A stretch of DNA of 34,490 nt from an uncultured Candidatus Poseidoniales archaeon (GCA_902560445.1 CACELO010000010.1:1-34490), one strand, 5' to 3'. Positions 15,267 through 23,895 are shown, numbered from the stretch's first letter. Notes: generated by a model not told the origin, from the sequence alone. Made by a program: numbers and translations.

Positions 15267-16655
15267 TTATTTCCAGAGTCCAAGTGTATCTCTTAGACCA
15301 GCCTCAAGGTCTTCGTGAACGAATTGATAACCCTCTGCGGTGAGTTTAGTTGGCACTACCCTTTGACTCTCGAGAGTTAGTTTCTCACCCATTTCGCCGA
15401 ATAGAATCTTAACTATAAATTTCGGTAAAGGGGCAAAGGCGGGCCTTCTCAACACTCTCCCTAGAGTCTTTGCAAATTTTTTCTGCTCAATGGGGTTGGG
15501 AGAAGACAAGTTGTAAACTCCTTTGGATTCATCATTCATCATTAGATGATTTATTGCATATATCTCGTCATCAAGAGAAATCCAAGACATCCATTGTTTT
15601 CCATTTCCAATTGGACCTCCGGCTCCCATCTTGAAAGGGAACAGCATCTTTCCAAGAGCGCCTGCAGTTGCGCTTAGGACTATTCCAGTTCGAAGGAATA
15701 TCGTTCTTACTCCCAGTTCTTCTACAGTTGATGCGGCATCTTCCCATTCTCTACAAATATCTGGAAGGAAGCCTTCTCCTGGTGCGCTATCTTCTGTTAA
15801 TTGCTCATCGCCTCTGTCACCATACCAGCCAACAGCACTAGCTAACATCAGACATTCTGGTTTATTCTCCAGCGAAGAAATAGCAGAGGCAAGTAATTTT
15901 GTACTATTTACTCGACTATCCCGAATCATCTGTTTTCTCTGCTTGTTCCATCGCTTGTCGCCTATTCCGACTCCTCCAAGGTGGATGATTACATCAAATC
16001 CTTCGAGTATACTTGCATCGAGTTCTCCCTTATCTGGGTACCATTCCAATTCCTGTGATCCAACTTTTGCTGGTCGGCGTACTAATCTCCAAACTTCGTG
16101 ACCGCCTGTATCTAGGAATGCTACTAACTGAGTGCCTATACATCCAGATGAGCCAGCAATCAAGACCTTCTTTCTAGATTGGTTAGCGAATTTCCCATGT
16201 TGTTGTAAATCTCCTTGAAGACGTAATTCTCTAGCTTTGAACATTCGAGTAATTCGACTTCTAACTAAAGCGCCCCCTAATATTCTGTCAACCAGATTAC
16301 CAAGCGGGCCAAATGGAACTTGGTAACTAACTTCATCGGTTACTGTCGTAACACCGTTAACCTCACTGAGATTATGATCGTGATGCCAGCGCCAAAATGG
16401 GCCCTTGACCATTTTATCTGCGAAATGATGAGGTGGGTCGTATGCGGTGTGCTCAGCTACCCAAGTCATCTTCATTGGGCCCATTGGGAAACGGAAAATT
16501 CTCTGTGAACCTACCTCTAGAGTCTCGTCTGCTTTGACTTCTTCTGCCACCTCCCACGGAGGCATTAGTCTGCGAAAAGAACCTTCATGCTCAAACCAAT
16601 CGAATGTAGTTTCGATATTTGATTCGACAACTGTATTGTGCTCATACTTGTACAT
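15267..16655 (-). CDS. SRPBCC (START-like) domain fused to a TIGR01777/YfcH-type epimerase
   Basis: 462 aa. Residues 1-150 form an SRPBCC ligand-binding domain of the cell-division-inhibitor/cyclase type (RLMPPWE, WVAEHTAYDPPHHFAD, GPFWRWHHDH). Residues about 162-460 form an extended SDR: VLIAGSSGCIGTQLV for NAD(P), VIIHLGGVGIGDKRWN, SRVNSTKLL, ASAVGWYGDRGDE, RTGIVLSATAGAL and GKQWMSWISLDDE, all hallmarks of TIGR01777. The fusion is known in this family; the substrate is not. It lies 11 bases downstream of the photolyase gene on the same strand. Such epimerases often accompany photolyases in light-response clusters, so a role with carotenoid, isoprenoid or lipid damage is possible. Confidence 0.9.
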   Translation of the reverse strand: MYKYEHNTVVESNIETTFDWFEHEGSFRRLMPPWEVAEEVKADETLEVGSQRIFRFPMGPMKMTWVAEHTAYDPPHHFADKMVKGPFWRWHHDHNLSEVNGVTTVTDEVSYQVPFGPLGNLVDRILGGALVRSRITRMFKARELRLQGDLQQHGKFANQSRKKVLIAGSSGCIGTQLVAFLDTGGHEVWRLVRRPAKVGSQELEWYPDKGELDASILEGFDVIIHLGGVGIGDKRWNKQRKQMIRDSRVNSTKLLASAISSLENKPECLMLASAVGWYGDRGDEQLTEDSAPGEGFLPDICREWEDAASTVEELGVRTIFLRTGIVLSATAGALGKMLFPFKMGAGGPIGNGKQWMSWISLDDEIYAINHLMMNDESKGVYNLSSPNPIEQKKFAKTLGRVLRRPAFAPLPKFIVKILFGEMGEKLTLESQRVVPTKLTAEGYQFVHEDLEAGLRDTLGLWK

Positions 16656-16666
16656 CTAATCCCTCT

Positions 16667-18256
16667 TCACTTTGGAATTGGAGCATCTTCTGCCCATCGT
16701 ACAAGGTATCTTTCGAGATGCAATTTCTTCCTAGTATTCTGTGAGGACATATATCGGACTTTGCCGAATATTGGCCTCTCTGGACCCCATGCTCGGTCAT
16801 GTCTACCTAATACCCAGAAGATACCGGTGTAAGAATTGGGATCTCTACCGTCAAGGGCCCATCTATCGTTTATATTAATCATCCATTCAGCAGCCTTTAG
16901 AGGATTTGGAGCCCACTCCAAGATTCTCTTTCCCCATAGCATTCTGAGATAATTATCAATGTGACCGCTGCGAACTAATTGTCTCTGGGCAGCATTCCAA
17001 ATTTCATCTCCAGTTTCGGCATTTTCAATTTGTTCGAATGTATATTCTTCGCGTGGGTCTGACGAATGTAAATCGAGAGAGATCCTAGCCCAATCAGGAA
17101 TTGATTCAATACTGTCATGATCTTCTCTAATGTGCGCGAAATTAAAACCAAGTTCACGCCAAGTAATAATTTGGTCTAGGAAGGACTCGTGTGCTTTTGG
17201 AACACCCCACCAACCACTTCTTGTTCCTCTTCCAGTATCCTCAATTGTGATTTTATCTGGATTCCAACCGGAACGGTCCAAAACGGCCTTGACAACCTCG
17301 ACAGAAGATATGTGACCAAAATGAAGCCAAGGTGATAGCCCACTACTTGCAGAATCATCAGGGTTATTTCTACCTGTATCGTATCTGTCTAATCCTTTTT
17401 TGAGGAACCTTTCGAGTCTTGCAATTGCTTCAAATCGACCGCCTCGTTTCGAATTAACAGGTAGAACATCATGATCGATGTCTAGAGGAGCGCAAGCTTC
17501 CTTACCAATATCTCCTCCTTGGGCTATCCTCCACAGCCATTCGTATGGAGTGATTGGACTACCCGCTTTAGAAAATAAATTCTCGAGATATGAATTTGAA
17601 AGACGTAAATCGGTTTGAATATTATCCATAGGGTCAAATGCCGGTAGTGTGGCTAGAGCACTGATTAGGTTTCGTTGCATGTGTTTTCGAAAGGAATATG
17701 CAGATGGAAAGGCACGGTCCGCCCACTCCATAGGTAATATTCCATTGGAATCTACTGCATCTAATCTAACTTTACAGAACTTGGATGCCTGACGCATGAC
17801 ATCTCTTGGTAAATAGGTGGGAAAATCGTCGATAACTACTGCACACGATTTTTCTGATAACTTTTTCAATAGCCCATTTCCAGTTTGTTTATGAGTTTCT
17901 ACCCACGGAACGTAAGTTATTCGATTGGATGCAAAGATAGCATTGTTATCGATAATTCCTTGGGCAAAAAAAGTTAGAATCCTGTCACTAGACCAGTTGT
18001 GTCGAATGGAAACTGGTTCAACAACCAACAATGGCTTTTGTAATTCGGTAGCGAGTGTGATCGAATGTTCAAGCGCTGAATTGTGATGATACCTCCTGGA
18101 GGCTGTCATCCAGTAAAGGACAAAATCACCATCTTGATTAATCTCACAACTGTTCAGTCGAGTGATGCGGCCTGTAGAATTTGGGGCATTGTTCGATGTG
18201 GAGACTGACAGAGCCGACCAAAAGGTCTCGTCTGGAAGAATTGCTCTGTCGGTCAT
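16667..18256 (-). CDS. phr: Class II CPD photolyase
   Basis: 529 aa from the ATG at 18256. This flavoprotein repairs cyclobutane pyrimidine dimers with blue light. The N-terminal Rossmann-like antenna domain includes FVLYWMTASRR and TYVPWVETHK. The C-terminal FAD domain carries class II signatures: SGLSPWLHFGHIS, FLDQIITWRELGFNF, HIDNYLRMLWGKRILEW and DRWALDGRDPNSYTGIFW, followed by RPIFGKVRYM. In-frame ATGs exist upstream, but the shared TATA element at 18279-18287 places the predicted transcript start at the ATG used here, implying leaderless translation. It is followed by the epimerase gene and faces ribA, whose pathway makes its FAD precursor. Confidence 0.95.
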   Translation of the reverse strand: MTDRAILPDETFWSALSVSTSNNAPNSTGRITRLNSCEINQDGDFVLYWMTASRRYHHNSALEHSITLATELQKPLLVVEPVSIRHNWSSDRILTFFAQGIIDNNAIFASNRITYVPWVETHKQTGNGLLKKLSEKSCAVVIDDFPTYLPRDVMRQASKFCKVRLDAVDSNGILPMEWADRAFPSAYSFRKHMQRNLISALATLPAFDPMDNIQTDLRLSNSYLENLFSKAGSPITPYEWLWRIAQGGDIGKEACAPLDIDHDVLPVNSKRGGRFEAIARLERFLKKGLDRYDTGRNNPDDSASSGLSPWLHFGHISSVEVVKAVLDRSGWNPDKITIEDTGRGTRSGWWGVPKAHESFLDQIITWRELGFNFAHIREDHDSIESIPDWARISLDLHSSDPREEYTFEQIENAETGDEIWNAAQRQLVRSGHIDNYLRMLWGKRILEWAPNPLKAAEWMININDRWALDGRDPNSYTGIFWVLGRHDRAWGPERPIFGKVRYMSSQNTRKKLHLERYLVRWAEDAPIPK

Positions 18257-18278
18257 GAAAACAATTGGGTTATGTACG

Positions 18279-18287
18279 ATATATAAC
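18279..18287. promoter_or_regulatory. TATA element possibly shared by phr and ribA
   Basis: ATATATAAC on the plus strand, GTTATATAT on the minus strand. From this core, the expected start on the minus strand is near 18257, one base before the phr ATG. The expected start on the plus strand is near 18309, ahead of ribA. I see no second TATA-like site in the gap 18257-18334. Confidence 0.5.
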
Positions 18288-18334
18288 TGAGTGTTTACAA
18301 AATTAGTTCTGCAAAAACAGTCTTTCATAAGCAA

Positions 18335-18973
18335 ATGGTAGTACGTGGCAATTGGATGACGATACAAATTGACGATATTAGGCCTCTAGAGATTGACTCA
18401 GATTCCTTCCTTCCAACCGAACATGGAAATTTTAGGATTAGGGTGTTTGTTGGACCTGATGGGAAAGAACATACCACGCTTTACACTGGAGATATTTCTA
18501 ACCCCAACAACATACCGATTGTAAGGATTCATTCTGAGTGCCTTACTGGAGATGCATTCGGCTCTCTAAAGTGCGATTGCGGACCTCAGCTAAAGGCGGC
18601 GATGCGGAAGATTCAGGAAGAAGGATGTGGGGCAATCGTTTACTTGCGTCAAGAAGGCCGTGGTATAGGTCTTTATTCTAAAATCCAGGCTTATGCCTTG
18701 CAAGATCAAGGTCATGATACCTTGGATGCTAACCTGCTTCTTGGCTTGCCAGCAGATGGGCGCACCTACGATATAGCAGCCGAGATGTTGAAAGATTTAG
18801 GAGTCGGCAAAATTCGATTGATGACAAATAATCCTCTGAAGATAAACGGATTGATAGACCATGGAATTGATGTTGAACAAAGGCTCGAACATATAGCTGG
18901 AATTTCGAATTTCAATAGTCAATATCTTGCAACCAAAGGTGCTAGAATGGGTCACCTTCTAGACTTAGATTAG
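18335..18973 (+). CDS. ribA: GTP cyclohydrolase II
   Basis: 212 aa from 18335; the ATG at 18356 would give 205 aa and is equally possible. It opens GTP to the first riboflavin precursor. It has the zinc set S-E-C-LTGDAFGSLKC-D-C, the GTP-binding YLRQEGRGIGL, the substrate region DANLLLGLPADGRTYDI, and the LMTNNPLKINGL motif. The RibB half found in many bifunctional RibBA proteins is absent. GTP cyclohydrolase II is the bacterial/eukaryotic route (most archaea use ArfA-type enzymes), so lateral acquisition is likely. It is divergent from the flavin-using photolyase and is followed by a peroxiredoxin gene 30 bases away. Confidence 0.94.
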   Translation: MVVRGNWMTIQIDDIRPLEIDSDSFLPTEHGNFRIRVFVGPDGKEHTTLYTGDISNPNNIPIVRIHSECLTGDAFGSLKCDCGPQLKAAMRKIQEEGCGAIVYLRQEGRGIGLYSKIQAYALQDQGHDTLDANLLLGLPADGRTYDIAAEMLKDLGVGKIRLMTNNPLKINGLIDHGIDVEQRLEHIAGISNFNSQYLATKGARMGHLLDLD

Positions 18974-19003
18974 ATTAAATCAGATTTCAAGGGGGAACAA
19001 ATT

Positions 19004-19465
19004 ATGCAATCACTAGTGGGAACAATCGCACCAGAGTTCTCCGCCTTGACGAGTGAGGGAGATGAGTTCAACCTCAGCAATTTAGATGGTCGTTGGAAAG
19101 TTCTGTTCTTTTACGCCAAGGATGGTTCGCCAACGTGCAAGAGAGGCTGTCTATCATTCAAAGAGCAGTACAACATATTCAATTCTCTAGAACCTCCCGC
19201 AGAAATCATCGGTATCAGTCAAAATACCGTTGACGAACATAAGGAATTCAAAGAGGAATTGGCGCTTCCATTCATTCTACTTTCAGACCCAGACAGAAAG
19301 ATTGCTGAGAGTTACGGAGTTCCGGTCCATCTTGGAAGGTTCCCTTCCAAATCATCATTCGTTATTGGTCCTGACAACAAAATTCACTTCGTTTACGATT
19401 GGTTATTTCGACCTCGTCAACACGTAGCTAAGATTCTACGCTCACTAAGTAGCGTAACGAGTTGA
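19004..19465 (+). CDS. Peroxiredoxin (BCP/PrxQ-like)
   Basis: 153 aa. Thioredoxin-fold peroxidase: APEFSALTSEGDEFNLSNL, then FFYAKDGSPTCKRGC. Cys45 in SPTC matches the peroxidatic position of BCP (TPGC). Cys49 follows three residues later, one less than the usual C-x4-C resolving spacing. LPFILLSDPDRKIAESYGV and the SSFVIGPDNKI strand complete the fold. It would reduce peroxides using thioredoxin or a similar donor. AAGGGGG stands eight bases before the ATG, the same layout as at the ubiquitin-like gene. The TrmB-like gene starts four bases after its stop, so the pair is probably one transcript with ribA. Confidence 0.92.
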   Translation: MQSLVGTIAPEFSALTSEGDEFNLSNLDGRWKVLFFYAKDGSPTCKRGCLSFKEQYNIFNSLEPPAEIIGISQNTVDEHKEFKEELALPFILLSDPDRKIAESYGVPVHLGRFPSKSSFVIGPDNKIHFVYDWLFRPRQHVAKILRSLSSVTS

Positions 19466-19469
19466 TTTG

Positions 19470-20831
19470 ATGAGTTGGGAACGTCTACTGATGGATGCTG
19501 GCCTCTCCGAGAGAGAAGTTAATACCGTCATGGTATTGTCTAGTACACCAAATATGAAGGCTAGTGAGATTGCTAAAAAAATAGGCACAACAAGACTAGA
19601 CGCATACAACTCCTTGGAAAGATTACAGAGAGTCGGAATCGTTACCTCAACAGCTGATCGCCCAATGAGATTTTCCAGTCCTTCGATAAACGAAGTAGTA
19701 TCTCATTTGATTGAAATCAATAAGGAACAACTCAGCCGAATGGAAGAAAGTTATGATAATTTAATTTCAGGGAAAGAGACCTCTTCATTTCAGCAAGGGA
19801 AAGTTTTGGATGAGCCTAAATTTGCAGTACTCAAAGAAAGAGTACACATACTCAAGAAAGTAGAAAAAATGGCTGAGGATGCCGATGAGAGTCTTACTTT
19901 AGTCCTAGGAAAATTTGGAATATTACAACTATGTAGAAATCCTGCACTTGCAGAAGTTAATTCAGCTGCAGAAAGAGGAATAGTAATCCGTGTTCTCGCT
20001 CAATTGGACAGACGAACAACAAGATTCTATGCAGATTTGCACGATCTAATTCAGGTAAAACACTCAGATGATTTAGACGCTCAGGGTGCAGTGGTAGATT
20101 CATCAGAGGTCATACAGTACCTGACAATGGAAGAAAATCCTGTCGGGAGAGGAAAAGAGGATGCTGCATTATTTGTCGAGTCAGAGACCTTCGCAGAATC
20201 TCAATTGAATTTAATCGATGCAATTTGGGAAGAGGCGCTTCCTTTCGAAACCGCATCAAAGAGATTCACCGAAGAGAAGATTGTCGACCCTCTGAAACTA
20301 ACTCTCGATAGCATGTCTTTCCTTGAGAAAATTCGTGAAGTCTTGGAAATTAAAGATAATCTTCCAGAAACCGATACCCCATTCAATCCTGATGCATTCA
20401 TGGCCTCTGGATTAGAGGTTAATGAGGCAAGAAGGGCGCTAGATACAGGGGGGGTCCAGAGCCTAAGTGCATTCGGAATCGATCTAACCTCTCTGCTTCG
20501 ACAAGTCGGTAATCGAATTGGTCAAGAATTAGCATTTAGTCTGAAGGATATCGACGGGAATATCGAATTCCTAAACGAGATGATGGATTGGTGGGAATAT
20601 GCAGGACTCGGAAAACTGAGTTATGATTTAGACCCTGAATTCCATATTAGAGTAGAACTTTCGAATAAAGTATCAGATTCTGAGAGTCTTCCACTCTGGG
20701 CACTCGATGACGGAATTATTGAAGGTGCGCTGACAGAGAGATACACTCCCGAAAGTGGCGTATTAATCACTAGGGTTGAATCAGATGATGATGAAGAATT
20801 CTGTAGATACAATTTGATGATATCACAGTAA
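19470..20831 (+). CDS. TrmB-family transcription regulator with a possible V4R-like sensor domain
   Basis: 453 aa. Residues about 1-75 are a TrmB winged helix (LSEREVNTVMVLSSTPNMKASEIAKKIG, then TRLDAYNSLERLQRVGIV). Residues about 90-110 may form a short coiled coil, and about 125-260 correspond to the TrmB ligand-binding/PLD-like region (ESLTLVLGKFGILQL). The C-terminal part from about 320 contains GNRIGQELAFSL, WWEYAGLGKLSYDL and LPLWALDDGIIEGALTERY, and ends EEFCRYNLMI; this pattern is like V4R/4-vinyl-reductase domains. The usual V4R cysteines are mostly missing. It may sense a small molecule or redox state and control its neighbours. It overlaps the convergent FGE-like gene by nine bases. 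Confidence 0.8.
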   Translation: MSWERLLMDAGLSEREVNTVMVLSSTPNMKASEIAKKIGTTRLDAYNSLERLQRVGIVTSTADRPMRFSSPSINEVVSHLIEINKEQLSRMEESYDNLISGKETSSFQQGKVLDEPKFAVLKERVHILKKVEKMAEDADESLTLVLGKFGILQLCRNPALAEVNSAAERGIVIRVLAQLDRRTTRFYADLHDLIQVKHSDDLDAQGAVVDSSEVIQYLTMEENPVGRGKEDAALFVESETFAESQLNLIDAIWEEALPFETASKRFTEEKIVDPLKLTLDSMSFLEKIREVLEIKDNLPETDTPFNPDAFMASGLEVNEARRALDTGGVQSLSAFGIDLTSLLRQVGNRIGQELAFSLKDIDGNIEFLNEMMDWWEYAGLGKLSYDLDPEFHIRVELSNKVSDSESLPLWALDDGIIEGALTERYTPESGVLITRVESDDDEEFCRYNLMISQ

Positions 20832-21542
20832 TTTACCACGGTTTGGTTTGACCATCCCGCAATTTCTACCAAGTCGATAGGAAGTGGTTTTCGGGCGCCA
20901 GAAAATCATTGAGAATAAGCCTAAGATTAATCCACCAAAAACCAATCCAGGCCAGCCTGTTTGGATATATCCTTCATTTGCATTGAAGTAAGCCCAAACA
21001 AATGAAGGGATGATTCCGACGAATAGAGAAATTAGAATTTCTTCTTTTATTATTCTTCCAATGTCTCTATTCGAGGGTAATCTCTGCGGATTTAGGGGAT
21101 GTTGAATAATATCTTCTATCTTCACTAGCCGAACAAATTTTGTTTCCTCTGAACCTTTTGGTAATAATCTAGTAGTTGATTTACCTGAAGACCATTGTTT
21201 TGCAATAAGGAAAGTCCAATCATCCTCTGAATGAGACCTCCCATCGAGTGCTTTACCCCAGTAATGTCCTTTGCAACAATCTGAAACCTTCTCAAGTTCT
21301 TGATTTCCAAATATTACTCCTTGATCTAAGGCCAATTTCCATTCTGACTCACTGGCTAATACTACTTCTTTTGATTCGAGTAATTTTTCAGCCTCTGCGA
21401 TTGCTACTGGATACTTAGCGATTGAATACCTATACCCTATCTCAACCATATGTTTTGGTCCTATCCCCCCAAATAAGATTGAACGGTTGTCGCTTCCAAT
21501 CTCAGCCCTCCCCGGGACAACGGGGACCCATTCGACCGACAT
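20823..21542 (-). CDS. Degenerate formylglycine-generating-enzyme-like protein with two membrane spans
   Basis: 239 aa from the ATG at 21542, two bases after the ABC exporter stop; a TTG at 21548 would overlap it by 4 nt. Residues about 3-145 look like a shrunken FGE-sulfatase (SUMF1) domain: VPVVPGRAEIGSDN for IPGGxFxMGS, GYRYSIAKYPVA for FxIxKYPVT, LASESEWKLALDQG for LPTEAEWEYAARGG, and FVRLVKI for GFRLVR. Most of the middle of the domain, and the Cys region needed for oxidation in true FGE, is missing. Two hydrophobic segments (about 172-192 and 200-220) follow. It is probably a binding or scaffold protein, not an oxidase, and works with the ABC exporter. Confidence 0.6.
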   Translation of the reverse strand: MSVEWVPVVPGRAEIGSDNRSILFGGIGPKHMVEIGYRYSIAKYPVAIAEAEKLLESKEVVLASESEWKLALDQGVIFGNQELEKVSDCCKGHYWGKALDGRSHSEDDWTFLIAKQWSSGKSTTRLLPKGSEETKFVRLVKIEDIIQHPLNPQRLPSNRDIGRIIKEEILISLFVGIIPSFVWAYFNANEGYIQTGWPGLVFGGLILGLFSMIFWRPKTTSYRLGRNCGMVKPNRGKLL

Positions 21543-21544
21543 AC

Positions 21545-23431
21545 TCAATCCTCTGATTCAATTTGGCCGGTTTGGATCGCCCACTGTGAGGCATAGACGC
21601 TGTCATTGCCAAGTAATTCCTGATGAGTACCGCGTTCAACAATCGCCCCATCAACCATGGAGATAATCTCATCGGCGTTTCGAATTGTTGCCAATCGGTG
21701 AGCAACACCAATGGTTATTCTCTTCTTGCCATTGGAACCATTGCCTCCACCGAATAGCGATTGTTGAATTCTCTTCTCCGTCTCTGCATCTAGAGCCGCA
21801 CTCGCCTCGTCTAAAATCAGAACATCCGGATTCATTAGCAAGGCTCTAGCAAGGCTAATTCTGGCACGCTGACCCCCTGAAAGTCTGACTCCCCTGTCAC
21901 CAACCAATGTGTCCATTCCATTCTCCATTTCCATAACAAATTCCCAAGCACCAGCAGTTTGTAGTGCAATCTTTACACCATCATCTGTAGCCTCGCGAGC
22001 ATAAGCAACATTGTCTCGGATTGTTCCAAAGAATAGGAATGGATCTTGACTGACAAAGCCAATACGTGAACGAACCGAATGTATTGTGAATTCCGATATA
22101 TCTTGACCATTGATTCTAATCTGTCCTGATTGGGGTTGGTAGAACTTTTCTGATAACTTTAGAATGGTAGATTTGCCTGCCCCCGTATGGCCCATTATTC
22201 CTAAAAACCCTCCAGAATCAACCTTGAATGATACGTCATTCAGGACATTGATTGTCGTGCCGGGATACGCAAATGTGACTGAGTCAAAAGAAATAGAAGA
22301 TATTGGCTGGGTTAATTCCAGAGCTCCTTCAGAATCGGAGATCGACGGTTCCAAATCAATTAATGCAAATACTCTGCGGGAAGCTGCTTCGCCTCGTTGT
22401 AGTTGATTTAGTAACATTCCTAAAATCCAAAGAGGCATCGTCATCCTAGTGGAAATCAAAAGAAAAGTGACGAATTGACCAACACTAATCTCACCTGAAC
22501 TCATCAACCAACCTCCTGCTGATACCAGTAGGCCAAACGAAACTCCTGCAACAATATGGAAGCCCGGAATAAACCTGTTTCTGATGAATGCTGCCTGAAT
22601 TGCTTGATCTCTGTAATCTGCACTTTGACCATCTATTCTATCCATCTCGAATTGTGTAGAATTGTAAGCTTGAACAACCGTTATTCCGGAGAGAACATTT
22701 TCAAGTATTGCTACAATTCCTCCAGTACTCTCACGCTGTTTACGGTATTTTCTCTGGACCCTTGTTGAAAACCAGATAACCATTGGAACAATTAGGATAA
22801 ACGGTGTGAATAAAATCGCACACAGGATTGGAGACATCCAAAACAAGATTGCAAAAGCAGTGATTAGGGTTGTAAAAATTCTAATTATGCTGGTACTCGC
22901 ATCCGAAATTACGTCCTCTAATTGTGCTACATCAGCTGATAAGACTGACATTAGATTTCCAGTTTGTCTAGTTTCAAAGTAAGATGCTTCCATGCTGAGT
23001 AATGATCGTGTGGCGTCCATCCTGATGTCATGCTGGGCCATGTAGGCAATGGACTGCCATAACTGATTACTCAACCCCTGAAAAACTGCTAAAATGACAA
23101 AAGACAAGAGAATTAAAGCACCAAATCCCAATTCGACTGAACTAATCGGACCTACTGAATTGAAGATATCGTGAGTGACAAAACTTTCAATCATAGAATT
23201 AGTAAATTGAGGGCTGTCTGGATTATAGTAATCCGCAGCCATCCCAATAGCGATGAATGGAATTAGATCAAAGATCCTAGCCCCCATGTTAGATAGAAGC
23301 CCTCCCAATGCCCTTTGCCAATAGCGGGTCACATAGGGAACGATTCTCCAGATTTGGCGTCCGACTATTTGCGCCTCGTCCTCTGTATCTGAGGAATCTC
23401 GAGCGATACCAGCCGCCATAGCCTGTGTCAT
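21545..23431 (-). CDS. ABC transporter, fused permease-ATPase (exporter type)
   Basis: 628 aa half-transporter, working as a dimer. Residues about 30-355 hold six membrane spans of the ABCB/MsbA type (ABC_membrane). The ATPase domain from about 375 has all motifs: Walker A GHTGAGKST, Q-loop FVSQDPFLF, signature LSGGQRARISLARAL, Walker B DVLILDEASAALD and H-loop GVAHRLATI. The substrate of such exporters (lipid, peptide or drug) cannot be read from sequence. The following FGE-like gene starts within two bases of its stop, so translation is coupled. tRNA-Gly lies upstream on the same strand. Confidence 0.93.
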   Translation of the reverse strand: MTQAMAAGIARDSSDTEDEAQIVGRQIWRIVPYVTRYWQRALGGLLSNMGARIFDLIPFIAIGMAADYYNPDSPQFTNSMIESFVTHDIFNSVGPISSVELGFGALILLSFVILAVFQGLSNQLWQSIAYMAQHDIRMDATRSLLSMEASYFETRQTGNLMSVLSADVAQLEDVISDASTSIIRIFTTLITAFAILFWMSPILCAILFTPFILIVPMVIWFSTRVQRKYRKQRESTGGIVAILENVLSGITVVQAYNSTQFEMDRIDGQSADYRDQAIQAAFIRNRFIPGFHIVAGVSFGLLVSAGGWLMSSGEISVGQFVTFLLISTRMTMPLWILGMLLNQLQRGEAASRRVFALIDLEPSISDSEGALELTQPISSISFDSVTFAYPGTTINVLNDVSFKVDSGGFLGIMGHTGAGKSTILKLSEKFYQPQSGQIRINGQDISEFTIHSVRSRIGFVSQDPFLFFGTIRDNVAYAREATDDGVKIALQTAGAWEFVMEMENGMDTLVGDRGVRLSGGQRARISLARALLMNPDVLILDEASAALDAETEKRIQQSLFGGGNGSNGKKRITIGVAHRLATIRNADEIISMVDGAIVERGTHQELLGNDSVYASQWAIQTGQIESED

Positions 23432-23473
23432 TGACTAAACCCCCATGTCGTCGACCTATGAATGCTTCACAAA

Positions 23474-23496
23474 CGTGCAGACCTACGGTCTGCACG
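23474..23496. repeat. Perfect 10-bp inverted repeat with TAC loop after tRNA-Gly
   Basis: CGTGCAGACC (23474-23483), TAC, GGTCTGCACG (23487-23496). It lies 17 bases past the 3' end of tRNA-Gly and 43 bases before the ABC exporter start, both on the minus strand. It is the strongest of four similar hairpins in the window. It may end the tRNA transcript or act as an operator for the exporter. Confidence 0.65.
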
Positions 23497-23512
23497 ATTA
23501 TCTTGAATGATT

Positions 23513-23586
23513 TGGTGCGCTCGCCGGGATTTGAACCCGGGCAAAGAGGTTGGAAACCTCTTGTGCTACCCCTACACCACGAACGC
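23513..23586 (-). tRNA. tRNA-Gly (anticodon UCC), CCA encoded
   Basis: Read on the minus strand, 74 bases including CCA. The acceptor stem GCGTTCG pairs with CGAGCGC (one G-U pair). The D arm GTG...CAC has an AGGGGTAG-type loop. The anticodon stem AGAGG/CCTCT encloses the loop TTTCCAA, which places TCC at positions 34-36. The T arm CCGGG/CCCGG encloses TTCAAAT. The discriminator base is A and the CCA end is encoded. No intron is present. The anticodon UCC reads GGA and, by wobble, GGG glycine codons. Confidence 0.95.
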
Positions 23587-23685
23587 GCAACCCGGCGAAA
23601 GAGGACTAGTCTTTGACCGATTCGGTGTGTCAACTAAGCCACAGAGACCGCTGAATTTCAAAAAGGAAGGAGGGTTCGCGCTCTT

Positions 23686-23895
23686 ATGCTTCTAAGGCAG
23701 AGACTCGGTATAGCGATGTTATTCGTCTTTTTACCAATCAATGTACCACTTTGGAAGATGATCTTTGAATTACTAGGTAACAGCCTACCTTGGGGTGATT
23801 TACAACTATTTTTTGGATTCCTAGGTTTTTTTATTTTGGGGGGTATGATGACATTTACTCCGGAACTAAAGTCTCCTTTTGACAGAGTAAATTAA
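23686..23895 (+). CDS. Small two-span membrane protein (69 aa)
   Basis: Hydrophobic segments at about residues 8-28 and 38-58 follow a basic start (MLLRQRLG). The tail TPELKSPFDRVN is polar. GGAAGGAGGG lies about eleven bases before the ATG, somewhat far but plausible for a ribosome-binding site. It overlaps the stop of the convergent TatD-like gene by four bases. No family is recognised and it could be a chance frame, though the membrane pattern and upstream site argue for a gene. Confidence 0.5.
   Translation: MLLRQRLGIAMLFVFLPINVPLWKMIFELLGNSLPWGDLQLFFGFLGFFILGGMMTFTPELKSPFDRVN

Noticed and set aside
18257-18367. Extended photolyase N-terminus (ATG at 18367)
   Set aside because: It would overlap ribA and its promoter; the TATA position supports a leaderless start at 18256.
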